Shown one piece after another: positions 7,383 to 16,461 of a stretch of 64,000 nt of DNA. The stretch's first letter is position 1; every line of letters begins with the position of its first letter. Under the pieces are notes generated by a model that saw only the letters and a program-made list of their open reading frames with translations, did not search any database and was not told the DNA's origin. Source of the stretch: Gordonia sputi NBRC 100414 (lineage in GTDB: Bacteria; Actinomycetota; Actinomycetes; Mycobacteriales; Mycobacteriaceae); assembly GCF_000248055.1 (NCBI RefSeq), contig NZ_BAFC01000097.1, positions 1 through 64,000 of the forward strand, read 5' to 3'. The translations under genes and the position numbers were made by a program.

Positions 7383-8510
7383 TCAGTCTCGACCGATGAA
7401 CAGGTACTCGCTCACGTCGCGACGGGTCGCGGCGGCGTGGGTGCCGAAGCTGTACCTGTGGTCGATCGCGATGACCTCGACCGACGGCTTGACCTTGCCC
7501 AACAGGTCGACGATGCGGTCGGCGCCGGGCAGGGCGTTCGACGAATAGGACAGCACGATCGCGCCTGCGTCCTCGAAGTGCTCGAATGTGCGGACCAGAG
7601 CGTCGTCGATGGTTCGCTTGTAGGCGAACGGGGTGAACCGCTTCGGCAACTTCTTGGTCTTGGTGTTCTCCATGATGCTCATGCCCTCCCAGTAGACCGA
7701 GAGGCCTTCGAGAAAGTGGTAGCGCTTGATGTAGTCGTTGTCGTCGGTGGGCGGTGCGTAGGGAGGGTCGAGGTAGACGAGGTCGGGTGCGGCGTCGAAC
7801 AGCGGTGTGACGTCGAGCTCGAAGACGTCGCCGCAACTGCTGCGATGTTTGCGTCCGTTGCTGAAGACCGTCGAGTTGTACTCCGACGCCGCGCGCAGCC
7901 GGAAGTGGTCGCGCAGCGACATGCGCAGGTCGCGGCGGCCGTCGGCGTAGCGGGTGGAGTCGGTGAACGTGAAGACGCCGCGTGGCTGCTTACGTGCTGC
8001 GGAGAGGACGAGGGCGGAGATGGCGAGGTCGCGGCGGTACCCACGCAGCCGCGCTATGTGTGACCACGCGGAATCGAGGAAGGCGCGGTCGGCGGCGTCG
8101 AAGTAGAGGCCGTCGAACGTGCTGCGGATGAAGTCGCGGTCGTCGAGGGGCGGTCCGCAGATCTCGTCGATCAACTCGGGCTCGAGGCGCACCGACGAAT
8201 TCGCGACCGTCGCGCGGGCGATGATGCTCGGAAAGTTCAGAAAGTCGTTGCTCGCAACGGAGAAGCCCTGAGCTTTCAGCAGATACGACACCACGCCCGA
8301 CCCGGAGAACGCGTCGACAGCGGTGGTTCCGCCAATCTCGGCAAACGTCCGCTCGAGGTGCGGCACGAGCCGGTACTTGGAGCCCATGTACCGCAAGCGG
8401 GGGAAGCGCTGCGCGCGCGCCACCACCTCTGCGGAACCGACCGGCCGCGTCCCGGACGACGATGCAGACTGCGTCGGGGGCGCGGCGTCGGTGAACTCTC
8501 GACGACTCAC
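7383..8510 (-). CDS. D12-class N6-adenine DNA methyltransferase
   Basis: 375 residues. The AdoMet-binding FSGSG motif is at residues 68-72 after RYMGSKYRL, and the catalytic DPPY motif at 248-251 is followed by APPTDDNDY. This order (FxGxG before DPPY) is the D12/alpha class that methylates adenine in short palindromes such as GATC. Residues 93-115 hold the NDFLNFPSIIARA helix region. With the next gene it would form a type II restriction-modification pair; recognition sequence unknown. GTG 8510 is the longest start but has no ribosome site; homologous sequence begins near residue 35, so the true start may lie downstream. Confidence 0.82.
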   Translation of the reverse strand: MSRREFTDAAPPTQSASSSGTRPVGSAEVVARAQRFPRLRYMGSKYRLVPHLERTFAEIGGTTAVDAFSGSGVVSYLLKAQGFSVASNDFLNFPSIIARATVANSSVRLEPELIDEICGPPLDDRDFIRSTFDGLYFDAADRAFLDSAWSHIARLRGYRRDLAISALVLSAARKQPRGVFTFTDSTRYADGRRDLRMSLRDHFRLRAASEYNSTVFSNGRKHRSSCGDVFELDVTPLFDAAPDLVYLDPPYAPPTDDNDYIKRYHFLEGLSVYWEGMSIMENTKTKKLPKRFTPFAYKRTIDDALVRTFEHFEDAGAIVLSYSSNALPGADRIVDLLGKVKPSVEVIAIDHRYSFGTHAAATRRDVSEYLFIGRD

Positions 8511-8564
8511 AGGAAAAGAATGTCACGGCCCACCGACAAGATCGCAGGCAACACGACCCGATCC

Positions 8565-8606
8565 CCGACAACACCCGCAGGATTGCCGACAACACCCGCA
8601 GGATTG
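8565..8606. repeat. Two 21-bp direct repeats upstream of the HIT gene
   Basis: CCGACAACACCCGCAGGATTG occurs at 8565-8585 and again, identical, at 8586-8606, just before the -10 of the HIT gene. A third, broken version (GATCGCAGGCAACACGACCC) precedes it. Confidence 0.85.
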
Positions 8607-8620
8607 CCGCCCGACCGCCA

Positions 8621-8626
8621 TAGACT
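8621..8626 (+). promoter_or_regulatory. Leaderless -10 element (TAGACT)
   Basis: TAGACT ends 6 nt before ATG 8633, and no ribosome site fits in between. The duplicated 21-bp repeats occupy the -35 region. Confidence 0.5.
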
Positions 8627-8632
8627 GTCCTC

Positions 8633-9058
8633 ATGGCATCGGTATTCACCAAGATCATCAACGGAGAACTGCCCGGTCGATTCGTGTGGAAGGACGGCCA
8701 GGCGGTCGCATTCCTCACCATCGAGCCGGTGACCGAGGGCCACGTCCTGGTCGTGCCGCGCAAGGAGGTCGATCACTGGGAGCAGATGGACACGGCGTCG
8801 TTCACTCATCTGGCCGACGTCGCGCAGCAGGTCGGCCGCGCAGTCAAAGCCGCGTTCGACGCTCCGCGCATGGGTCTGCTCATCGCCGGGCTCGAGATCC
8901 CGCACGTCCACCTCCATGTGTTCCCCGCCAAGAGCATGGAGACGTTCGACCTCAGCAAGGCTCGCAAAGACATCACGCCCGAGGAACTCGACGCCGACGC
9001 GGAGAAGATCCGCGCCGCGCTCCGGGCCACCGGCTACGGCGAGTACGTCGCCGACTGA
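8633..9058 (+). CDS. HIT-family nucleotide hydrolase/transferase
   Basis: 141 residues with the histidine triad HVHLHVF near residues 90-96 and the upstream GHVLVVPRKEV segment. HIT proteins hydrolyse or transfer nucleotides from AMP-lysine, AMP-sulfate or dinucleoside polyphosphates in the cytosol. The substrate cannot be assigned. The gene is divergent from the methyltransferase, ends 19 bp before repeat array B and looks leaderless. Confidence 0.9.
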   Translation: MASVFTKIINGELPGRFVWKDGQAVAFLTIEPVTEGHVLVVPRKEVDHWEQMDTASFTHLADVAQQVGRAVKAAFDAPRMGLLIAGLEIPHVHLHVFPAKSMETFDLSKARKDITPEELDADAEKIRAALRATGYGEYVAD

Positions 9059-9077
9059 GCGTCCGCAGCGCACACTC

Positions 9078-9203
9078 GACACTCTCGAGCGCCCGCTCGG
9101 CAGTCTCGAGCGCCCAGTCGGCAGTCTCGAGCGCACACTCGACACTCTCGAGCGCCCAGTCGGCAGTCTCGAGCGCCCAGTCGGCAGTCTCGAGCGCCCG
9201 GTC
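9078..9203 (-). repeat. 21-bp tandem array B, inverted relative to array A
   Basis: Six full 21-bp units start at 9078, 9099, 9120, 9141, 9162 and 9183; most read GGCAGTCTCGAGCGCCCAGTC on the plus strand. The reverse complement is the array A unit. It fills the gap between the convergent stops of the HIT gene (9058) and recQ (9220), with partial units on both sides. Confidence 0.9.
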
Positions 9204-9219
9204 GGCACCGGCCGGCCGG

Positions 9220-11358
9220 TCAGACGCTCCGGTGGATCAGCAGCGGCATGACCGCGGTGGCGCCAGCCTCACGCAGTGTGGCGGCGGCGAGTGTGATCGC
9301 CCACCCCGACCGCGACTCGTCGACGACGAGCAGCACGTTCTGACCCGCGACCTCCGGGGGCGGTTCGCCGAGGTGGTCGCGCCAGTAGGCGGCCTCGACG
9401 GCGCCGGGTGCGTCGCGATCGGGTGGGTTGCCCTGTCGCACCGGTAGATGTCCGCCCGGCCGCTTGCCGACGACGCGTAAATGTTCGGCGAGTTGATCGG
9501 CCAGGTTGGTGCCGGTCAGGCGCAGCGACATGATGATGTCGGGTCGCACTCCCGACTGCCGCACCCACGACGACAGTGTCGCCACGGCGGCGTCGCCGAG
9601 GTCGGCCAGTGCCTGCGGATCGGCGGCGCGAGCGGCGGTGAGGAGGTCGGTCCACTCCGGGGCGTCGGCGTGTGCCAGCACTCGTCCCGGTTCGGCGGCG
9701 AGGTCGGCGGCGATGCGGCCGCGACGTCCGAAATCGCCACCTGGCCACATCTTTCGTGGTTCGAGAATCTGCGCGGAACGTCGGAGGTCGCCGGTGATCG
9801 CCCGCACGATGGCGGGATCGACGTCGGCGGTCAGCGGCGGGGTCAGAGCTCCCGTGCACACGGAGCAACGTCCGCACGGTTGCGCCTGCGGGTCGTCGAG
9901 CGACTCGGTGAGCAACTGCATCAGACATTGTCGGCCTGCGATGTAGCTGCGCATGATGTCGGCTTCGCGACGTCGAACCGCGACGACGCCGTCGTAGTGG
10001 GCGGCGTCGAACGTCCACGGCGTACTCGTCGCCGACCATCCGTCCGGCCCGCGTTCGGTGGCGCCGTCGACCGCAAGCTGCTTGAGCATCAACTCGATTC
10101 GACCTCGACGCTGCCCGGTCGCCGCCTCCAGGGCAGGCACCGACATCGGCCCGTCGGCCTCGCGCAACGCCGAGAGCACGGACTCCATCTTCACCGGATC
10201 AGGGATGGTGGCGGTCGCGAAGTAGTCCCACACCGAGTTGTCGGTGGCCGACGCCAACAGCATCACGACGGCGTCGTCGAGTGCGCGGCCCGCACGCCCG
10301 ACCTGCTGGTAGTACGACACCGGCGACGGCGGCGATCCGACATGCACCACGAACCCGAGATCTGGCTTGTCGTAACCCATTCCGAGCGCAGACGTCGCGA
10401 CGAGCGCCTTGACCTCGTTGCGCAGCAGGGCGTCTTCGAGATGGTGCCTGCGGTCGGCGTCGAGCTGCCCGGTGTATGCCTCGACGGCCAGCGAATCGCC
10501 GTGTATCGCGCGAATCGCGTCGACGAGGCGCTCGGCGTCGGCGACGGTGAGCACGTACACGATGCCTGAACCGGGGAGTTCCGGCAGGTGCTGTGCGACC
10601 CATCCATACCGCCCGATCGGTGACAGTCCGTCGATCACGTTCAGGTGCAACGATTTTCGCGCGAGCGGACCGCGCAGCACCAGCGTCTCGGACTGCTCGC
10701 CGCCTGCGCTGAGTTGCGCGGCGACGTCGTCGGTGACCCGACTGTTCGCCGTGGCCGTGGTCGCGAGGACAGGAGTCTGCGGGTTGAGCGACTGCAGGAC
10801 ATCGGAGACCCGGCGGTAGTCGGGGCGAAAATCGTGACCCCAGTCGGAGATCGCGTGCGCCTCGTCGATGACGAGCAGGCCCAGTTCGCCCGACAGCGCG
10901 TCGAGCACACGCCTTCCGAATCCCGGATTGGCGAGACGTTCCGGCGAGACGAGCAGAACGTCGAGCTCGCCGGAGCGCAACGACGCCTCGATCGCCGACC
11001 AGTCGTCGACGTTCGACGAATTGAGCGTCGCCGCCCGCAGTCCCGCGCGCTCTGCCGCCGACACCTGATCGCGCATCAGCGACAACAGTGGCGACACGAT
11101 CAACGTCGGACCCCGCCGGTGAGACCGCAGGATCGCCGTCGCAGTCCAATACACCGCCGACTTTCCCCACCCCGTCGCCTGCACCACGAGTACGCGCGGC
11201 CCGCTCGCTTCGCTCCCGGCCCCCGAACTCCCGACCAACCCGACCACCGCGCTGAGCTGGTCGTCGCGCAGGCGCGCGCCGTCGCCCGCGAGGCTGGTGA
11301 TGACCGCGTCGGCGACGGCTTGGTCGTCGTCGGACAGTCCTACCGATGTTCCCGTCAT
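9220..11358 (-). CDS. recQ: RecQ-family ATP-dependent DNA helicase
   Basis: 712 residues: Walker A ATGWGKS at 61-67, DEAH at 165-168 followed by AISDWGHDFRPDYRR, then the second RecA-like domain with YYQQVGRAGRALD, and a zinc site (CLMQ..., CGRCSVC). RecQ unwinds forked and recombination DNA 3' to 5'. The last 100 residues (LLVVDESRSGWAITLAAATLREAGA) look like a degenerate phosphoribosyltransferase fold rather than an HRDC domain, an unusual tail. ATG 11358 is chosen over a much longer open frame because TAGATT lies 7 nt upstream (leaderless) and homology begins there. Confidence 0.9.
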   Translation of the reverse strand: MTGTSVGLSDDDQAVADAVITSLAGDGARLRDDQLSAVVGLVGSSGAGSEASGPRVLVVQATGWGKSAVYWTATAILRSHRRGPTLIVSPLLSLMRDQVSAAERAGLRAATLNSSNVDDWSAIEASLRSGELDVLLVSPERLANPGFGRRVLDALSGELGLLVIDEAHAISDWGHDFRPDYRRVSDVLQSLNPQTPVLATTATANSRVTDDVAAQLSAGGEQSETLVLRGPLARKSLHLNVIDGLSPIGRYGWVAQHLPELPGSGIVYVLTVADAERLVDAIRAIHGDSLAVEAYTGQLDADRRHHLEDALLRNEVKALVATSALGMGYDKPDLGFVVHVGSPPSPVSYYQQVGRAGRALDDAVVMLLASATDNSVWDYFATATIPDPVKMESVLSALREADGPMSVPALEAATGQRRGRIELMLKQLAVDGATERGPDGWSATSTPWTFDAAHYDGVVAVRRREADIMRSYIAGRQCLMQLLTESLDDPQAQPCGRCSVCTGALTPPLTADVDPAIVRAITGDLRRSAQILEPRKMWPGGDFGRRGRIAADLAAEPGRVLAHADAPEWTDLLTAARAADPQALADLGDAAVATLSSWVRQSGVRPDIIMSLRLTGTNLADQLAEHLRVVGKRPGGHLPVRQGNPPDRDAPGAVEAAYWRDHLGEPPPEVAGQNVLLVVDESRSGWAITLAAATLREAGATAVMPLLIHRSV

Positions 11359-11365
11359 GCCCGCC

Positions 11366-11371
11366 AATCTA
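11366..11371 (-). promoter_or_regulatory. Leaderless -10 element of recQ (TAGATT)
   Basis: On the minus strand TAGATT is followed by GGCGGGC and then ATG, a 7-nt gap that leaves no room for a ribosome site. Confidence 0.5.
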
Positions 11372-11472
11372 GTGACGTCCACCGACGAGGTTCTTTTCGC
11401 AGGCCAGACGCTCACAGGAAGCTGGCAGGTTCGACGCAGAGTTGCTGCAGTTTGGCACCCGAATCTGTACTC

Positions 11473-12738
11473 ATGACGACAGAAGCCCTCCCGCAGGCCG
11501 CGGCACCCGTGACGATCGTCGCCGACACATCGGTCACCGCTCCGGTACTCGACATCGTCGTGCCGGTCTACAACGAAGAGAACGACATCGCGCGGTGCCT
11601 GCGCCGCCTCCACGACCACCTGCGCGCACACGTCCCGTTCACTGCGCGCATCACCGTCGCCGACAACGCGAGCACCGACGCGACCGTCGCGATCGCAGCG
11701 GAACTCGCGGGTGAACTCGGCGACATCCGGGTGGCGCACCTCGACGAGAAGGGTCGCGGTAGGGCACTCAAGACAGTGTGGACACGCAGCGACGCACGGA
11801 TCGTCGCCTACTGCGATGTGGATCTGTCCACCGACCTCAACGCGCTGATGCCACTCATCGCGCCGCTGGAGTCCGGGCACTCCGACATCTCGATCGGCTC
11901 CCGACTATCCCGCGGCTCACGCGTGGTACGTGGCACCAAACGCGAATTCGTCTCGCGCTCATACAATCTCATTCTTCGTACGACGATGCGCGCCAAGTTC
12001 TCCGACGCCCAGTGCGGCTTCAAGGCGATGCGCACCGACATCGCCCGTCAGGTGTTGCCCTACGTCGAGGACACGGGCTGGTTCTTCGACACCGAACTGC
12101 TCGTGCTCGGTGAGCGAATCGGGCTGCGGATCGCCGAGGTCCCCGTCGATTGGGTCGACGACCCGAACAGCACCGTCGACATCGTGTCCACCGCGGTCGA
12201 CGATCTCAAGGGCTGCGCCCGCGTGGGCTACGCGCTGGCCCGGGGCCGACTGCCCATCGCCGAACTGCGTTCGACGGTCGGCCGTGAGCGCGCGGCCGGT
12301 CCCGACATCGCGGGTGTGCCGCCGGGCATGGTCGGTCAGCTCGTCCGGTTCTGCGTCGTCGGGGTGGCGTCGACGGCCGCGTATACGGTGCTCTACCTGC
12401 TGCTGCACTCGATCCTCGGTGCGCAGGTCTCCAACTTCGTCGCACTCGCGGTGACCGCGGTGCTCAACACCGCGGCCAACCGCAAGTTCAGCTTCGGTGT
12501 GCACGGCCGCGAGGATGCTCTCAAACATCAGCTCTTCGGGTTCGGCGTGTTCCTGTTCGGCTGGGCGGTCACCGCGGGGGCACTCGCAGGGCTGCACGCC
12601 TACGCGCCGGGAGCGTCGAAGCATGTCGAACTCGTCGTGCTGATCGTCGCCAATCTGGTCGCCACGGCGACCCGCTTCGTCGGATTGCGGTGGGTGTTCC
12701 GTGCTCACCTGCGACGCACCGCAGAGGCAACGGAATGA
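11473..12738 (+). CDS. Polyprenyl-phosphate glycosyltransferase (GT2) fused to GtrA
   Basis: 421 residues in two parts. Residues 25-260 are a family 2 transferase with PVYNEEND, metal-binding DVD (115-117) and the QCGFKAMR block typical of dolichyl/polyprenyl-phosphate sugar synthases. Residues 285-415 are a GtrA-type domain with four membrane helices (LVRFCVVGVAS start, NRKFSFG motif). The fusion should make a polyprenyl-phosphate-linked hexose at the inner membrane face and help flip it. The next gene is a GT39 transferase that uses such donors, so the two likely serve one pathway decorating a cell-wall or secreted polymer. The longer open frame upstream is only a shadow of recQ. Confidence 0.87.
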   Translation: MTTEALPQAAAPVTIVADTSVTAPVLDIVVPVYNEENDIARCLRRLHDHLRAHVPFTARITVADNASTDATVAIAAELAGELGDIRVAHLDEKGRGRALKTVWTRSDARIVAYCDVDLSTDLNALMPLIAPLESGHSDISIGSRLSRGSRVVRGTKREFVSRSYNLILRTTMRAKFSDAQCGFKAMRTDIARQVLPYVEDTGWFFDTELLVLGERIGLRIAEVPVDWVDDPNSTVDIVSTAVDDLKGCARVGYALARGRLPIAELRSTVGRERAAGPDIAGVPPGMVGQLVRFCVVGVASTAAYTVLYLLLHSILGAQVSNFVALAVTAVLNTAANRKFSFGVHGREDALKHQLFGFGVFLFGWAVTAGALAGLHAYAPGASKHVELVVLIVANLVATATRFVGLRWVFRAHLRRTAEATE

Positions 12739-12766
12739 CGTCCCACCGCATTCACGAGGCCGGTCA

Positions 12767-12811
12767 CACTGAGGTCAGACACACCGGGGTCAAACGCACC
12801 GGGGCCAGCCG
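12767..12811. repeat. Three 15-bp imperfect tandem repeats
   Basis: CACTGAGGTCAGACA, CACCGGGGTCAAACG and CACCGGGGCCAGCCG follow each other without gaps in the 97-bp space between the GT2-GtrA and GT39 genes. Confidence 0.75.
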
Positions 12812-12835
12812 CTCCACCGAGCAAGAATCGAGACG

Positions 12836-15016
12836 ATGACCACCACAGCAGAATCGGCGACGGCCCCGGACTCCCGGGGCCGTGCGCCTGTCGACACCAC
12901 GGCCGGTTCGACGGTACGCACGACGCTCTGGGAGCGCGGATCGCTCGCCGTCCTACTGATCGCGACGACGATCATCAACCTCTGGAACCTCTCGGCGAAC
13001 GGTTGGGCCAACTCGTTCTACTCCGCGGCGATCCAGGCCGGGTCGCAGTCGTGGAAGGCATGGTTCTTCGGGTCGTCGGATATGGCGAACTCGATCACGG
13101 TCGACAAACCGCCTGCGTCGCTGTGGATTCCGGCGCTGTCGGTGCGGATCTTCGGATTGAACTCGTGGGCGATCCTGGTGCCCAACGCCTTGATGGGCGT
13201 GGCTTCGGTGGCATTGCTCTACTGGATGACGCGCAGGTACTTCGGGCACTGGGCAGGCATCCTCGCCGGTGCGACGTTGGCGCTCACCCCTGTCGCCGCG
13301 ATGATGTTCCGGTTCAACAATCCCGAGGCGCTGCTCATCCTGTTGATGATCGCCGCGGTCTGGGCGTGTCTGAAAGCCGTTGAGACAGGCCGGCTTCGGT
13401 GGATGATCCTGGTCGGCGTGTTCGTCGGGTTCGGCTTCCTCACCAAGCAGTTGCAGGTGATGCTGATCGTGCCGGGACTTGCGATCACCTACTTCGCATT
13501 CGGTCCCGGCGGGTGGGGCAGGCGCCTCGCGCACTGCTTCGCCGCACTCGGTGCGATGATTGTCAGCGCGGGTTGGTGGCTGCTCGCCGTCGCGCTGTGG
13601 CCGGTGTCGTCGCGACCGTGGATCGGCGGATCACAGAACAACTCCGTGATGGAATTGACGTTGGGCTACAACGGTTTCGGACGCCTCAGTGGCAACGAGA
13701 CCGGTAGCGTCGGGCCGGGCATGGGACGCGGTTCCTACGGTGGTTCGGCAGCGGGGCCCGGCGGAATGGGTGCCGATTTCGCGGGACCGGGCGCGCCCGG
13801 TGGCCGCGGTGGCATGTGGGGACAGCCCGGACTACTGCGAATGTTCCAGCCCGAGCAGGGTGGTCAGATCGCCTGGCTGATTCCGTCGGCACTGGTGCTC
13901 GGTATCGCTGCGCTGATCATCATCGGTCGGGCCAAGCGCACCGACACGCGACGCGCCTACCTCGTCGTGTGGGGGCTCTGGCTGCTCGTGACGATGGCCG
14001 TGTTCAGCTTCATGGCGGGCATCTTCCTTAGCTACTACACCGCTGCCCTCGCGCCGGCCGTCGCCGCCGTGCTCGCCGGTGGCGCCGCGGTGGCCTGGCG
14101 TGCACGCGACAAGGTGTGGGTCCGGTGTGTGCTTGCCGCCGCAGTGTGGATTGCTGCGATCTGGGGCTTCGCACTCCTCGCGCGGTCGTCGGACTTCGTG
14201 CCGTGGCTGCGCTACGTGGTGCTGTTCCTCGGGATCGTCGGGGGTGCTGCGATGTTGTTCGCGCAACGCGCCTACCTCGGTGCGCTCGCGATCGCGATGT
14301 CGGTGATCGCCGCACTCGCAGGCCCGTTCGCCTACACCGTCGACACCATCACCACGGCCAAGCAGGGCTCGATCATCAGCGCCGGACCGCGGGTCGAGGG
14401 CGGATTCGGTCCCGGAATGCGCGGCGGACCGGGCGGAATGCGCGGCGGCGGAGCCGGATTCGGCGGACAGCGTGGAGGCAGCCAGGGCGGATTCGGCGGC
14501 CCGGGTATGGGCGGGCAAGGCCATGGCCAAGGTCACGGCATGGGCCAAGGTCAAGGCCAGAGCATGGGTATGCCGCCCGGCATGGCCGCGGGCGCCGGGT
14601 ACGCGGGAATGCGTGGCGGAATGGGTGGGCCGGGTGGCGGTCTGCTGATGGGATCGAAGCCAAGCGCCGAGATGCTCGCGCTGTTGAAATCCGACGCCGA
14701 GAAGTACACGTGGGTCGCCGCGGCGGTCGGATCGAACACCGCGTCGGGCTACCAGCTCGAATCGGGCTACTCGGTGATGCCGATCGGCGGCTTCAACGGC
14801 ACCGATCCGTCGCCGACGCTCGCACAGTTCCAGAAGCTGGTGGAGCAGAAGAAGATCCACTACTTCATCGGTGGCGGTGGATTCGGTGGTGGCGGATTCG
14901 GTGGGGGTTCGGACAGCAGCAGGCCGTCGAGTCAGATCACCACGTGGGTGGAGCAGAACTTCACCGCGAAGACGGTCGACGGTGTGACGGTGTACGACCT
15001 GACCGCTCCCAAGTAG
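12836..15016 (+). CDS. GT39/ArnT-like membrane glycosyltransferase with Gly/Met/Gln-rich insert
   Basis: 726 residues with about 12 membrane helices. The family 39 hallmark lies near residues 50-100: an acidic/aromatic first loop (WNLSANGWANSFYSAA) and DKPPASLWI. These enzymes transfer a sugar from polyprenyl phosphate to an acceptor outside the membrane. Two low-complexity glycine tracts are notable: about residues 285-325, and 515-605 with many GGMR, GHGQGHG and GQGQ units before a soluble C-terminal domain ending TVYDLTAPK. The tracts lie on the outer side by topology and may be flexible or surface-binding. It follows the GT2-GtrA gene by 97 bp on the same strand and is the likely user of its product. 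Confidence 0.85.
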   Translation: MTTTAESATAPDSRGRAPVDTTAGSTVRTTLWERGSLAVLLIATTIINLWNLSANGWANSFYSAAIQAGSQSWKAWFFGSSDMANSITVDKPPASLWIPALSVRIFGLNSWAILVPNALMGVASVALLYWMTRRYFGHWAGILAGATLALTPVAAMMFRFNNPEALLILLMIAAVWACLKAVETGRLRWMILVGVFVGFGFLTKQLQVMLIVPGLAITYFAFGPGGWGRRLAHCFAALGAMIVSAGWWLLAVALWPVSSRPWIGGSQNNSVMELTLGYNGFGRLSGNETGSVGPGMGRGSYGGSAAGPGGMGADFAGPGAPGGRGGMWGQPGLLRMFQPEQGGQIAWLIPSALVLGIAALIIIGRAKRTDTRRAYLVVWGLWLLVTMAVFSFMAGIFLSYYTAALAPAVAAVLAGGAAVAWRARDKVWVRCVLAAAVWIAAIWGFALLARSSDFVPWLRYVVLFLGIVGGAAMLFAQRAYLGALAIAMSVIAALAGPFAYTVDTITTAKQGSIISAGPRVEGGFGPGMRGGPGGMRGGGAGFGGQRGGSQGGFGGPGMGGQGHGQGHGMGQGQGQSMGMPPGMAAGAGYAGMRGGMGGPGGGLLMGSKPSAEMLALLKSDAEKYTWVAAAVGSNTASGYQLESGYSVMPIGGFNGTDPSPTLAQFQKLVEQKKIHYFIGGGGFGGGGFGGGSDSSRPSSQITTWVEQNFTAKTVDGVTVYDLTAPK

Positions 15017-15138
15017 TCGCCCGGCGTCGACGTCGGGAACTCGAAAGGCGGGAGTGAATAGACAACCAGGCGTTGCGATTGCTCCGGTCTGGTTTGAGTG
15101 ACCTGACGTCGACGCCCCTCGACGTTAAGGTTCTGATC

Positions 15139-16389
15139 GTGGCATTGACGATCGGACATCGACTGAGTCGGATGACGGGCCGGGACCCGCACGAGGAACG
15201 ACGCTCGGCGACCAACCTCGAGTTGTTCTTCGACCTCGTTTTCGTGGTGATCTTCTCGGTGCCGGGTACGCAGGTGGCCCACTACCTCGCGGAAGGTCAC
15301 TGGCGCACCGCCTTCTTCGGATACGTCCTGTGCACGTTCGCCGCGATCTGGGCGTGGATCAACTTCAGTTGGTTCGCCTCCGCATTCGACACCGACGACT
15401 GGTTCTTCCGTGTCATGGTGCTGGTGCAGATGGTCGGCGTCGCGATCCTCGCGTTGGGGGTCGCGCCGGTGTTCAGCTCGATCGACAACAACCAGCACGT
15501 CGACATCCGCGTCGTCGTCATCGGGTACGTGGTCATGCGTCTGGGGTTGGTCACCCAGTGGCTGCGCGCGGCGTCGCAGAGTCCGCGATACCGCAAGACC
15601 TGTCTGACCTATGCGTTGATGATCCTCATCGCTCAGATCCTGTGGGTGATCGTCGCGATCGTCGACCTGTCGCTGTGGCCGACGATCATCGCGATCGCAG
15701 TGTGCGCGTTCGTCGAATATCTCGGGCCGTACGTGGCGGAGACGCGTTTCACCTCGACGCCGTGGCATCCACATCACATCGCCGAGCGCTATTCGGCACT
15801 GACCATCGTCACCCTCGGCGAAGGTGTCGTCGGCACCGTGGCGATCTTGCAGGCGGTGGTCGAGGAAGAGGGTTGGACGACCGAGTCGGCGGTCTTCGGC
15901 CTCTCCGCGATGGTCATGATCTTCGCGATGTGGTGGATCTATTTCACCGTCCCGGTCGGCGACGCGCTGCATCTCAACCAGAGCAAGTGCTTTCAGTGGG
16001 GCTATGGACACACCGTGATCTTCATGTCGGCCGCGGCAACCGGAGCAGGCCTCGAGGTGGCAGCACTCTGGACCGAGCACGAGGCGAAGATCAGCGCGGG
16101 TGCCGTCGTGGCATGCGTCGCGGTGCCATTGGGTATCTACTGTCTGTCTGTTCTCGGCATGTACGACTACCTGGTGAAATTCGACCCGGTCTCGCTGCTG
16201 TGCGCGGTCGGGGCCGTTGCGCTACTCGTCGCCGGGGTGTGGATGGCCTTCGCCGGGGTCTCGCTGACGATCTCCGTCGTGGTGGTCGCGTTGGCGCCGG
16301 TCTTCATCGTGATCGTCGACGAGGCGTTTCGCGTGCCGCGGCGCGCGCAAGCGCTCGTCGACATGGGACTCGACGTCGTGGTGTCGTGA
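15139..16389 (+). CDS. Low-temperature-requirement A (LtrA) family membrane protein
   Basis: 416 residues, about ten membrane helices, with the LtrA signatures RSATNLELFFDLVFV near the N-terminus and ERYSALTIVTLGEGV in the middle. The family was named from a Listeria mutant unable to grow in the cold; its biochemical role is unknown. GTG 15139 has a weak TAAGG ribosome site 8 nt upstream. ATG 15172 (MTGRDPHEER) is an equally reasonable start, and an in-frame TTG at 15073 is less likely. It is not obviously coupled to its neighbours. Confidence 0.82.
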   Translation: MALTIGHRLSRMTGRDPHEERRSATNLELFFDLVFVVIFSVPGTQVAHYLAEGHWRTAFFGYVLCTFAAIWAWINFSWFASAFDTDDWFFRVMVLVQMVGVAILALGVAPVFSSIDNNQHVDIRVVVIGYVVMRLGLVTQWLRAASQSPRYRKTCLTYALMILIAQILWVIVAIVDLSLWPTIIAIAVCAFVEYLGPYVAETRFTSTPWHPHHIAERYSALTIVTLGEGVVGTVAILQAVVEEEGWTTESAVFGLSAMVMIFAMWWIYFTVPVGDALHLNQSKCFQWGYGHTVIFMSAAATGAGLEVAALWTEHEAKISAGAVVACVAVPLGIYCLSVLGMYDYLVKFDPVSLLCAVGAVALLVAGVWMAFAGVSLTISVVVVALAPVFIVIVDEAFRVPRRAQALVDMGLDVVVS

Positions 16390-16448
16390 CGTTGCTCGGC
16401 CGCGTCGACGCCGCCCCACCTGTGCTGCTTCGCGGGCACTGCAACCAC

Positions 16449-16454
16449 TAGAGT
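16449..16454 (+). promoter_or_regulatory. Leaderless -10 element of purD (TAGAGT)
   Basis: TAGAGT ends 7 nt before GTG 16462. An alternative in-frame GTG at 16456 would be only 1 nt away, so the element helps decide the start. Confidence 0.5.
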
Positions 16455-16461
16455 CGTGGGC

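Noticed and set aside
10645-11472. Extended N-terminus of the GT2-GtrA gene
   Set aside because: This part is antisense to recQ, arginine-rich, and without homology; the family start is at 11473.
11359-11880. Extended N-terminus of recQ
   Set aside because: It overlaps the divergent glycosyltransferase gene in antisense and lies upstream of the -10 element.
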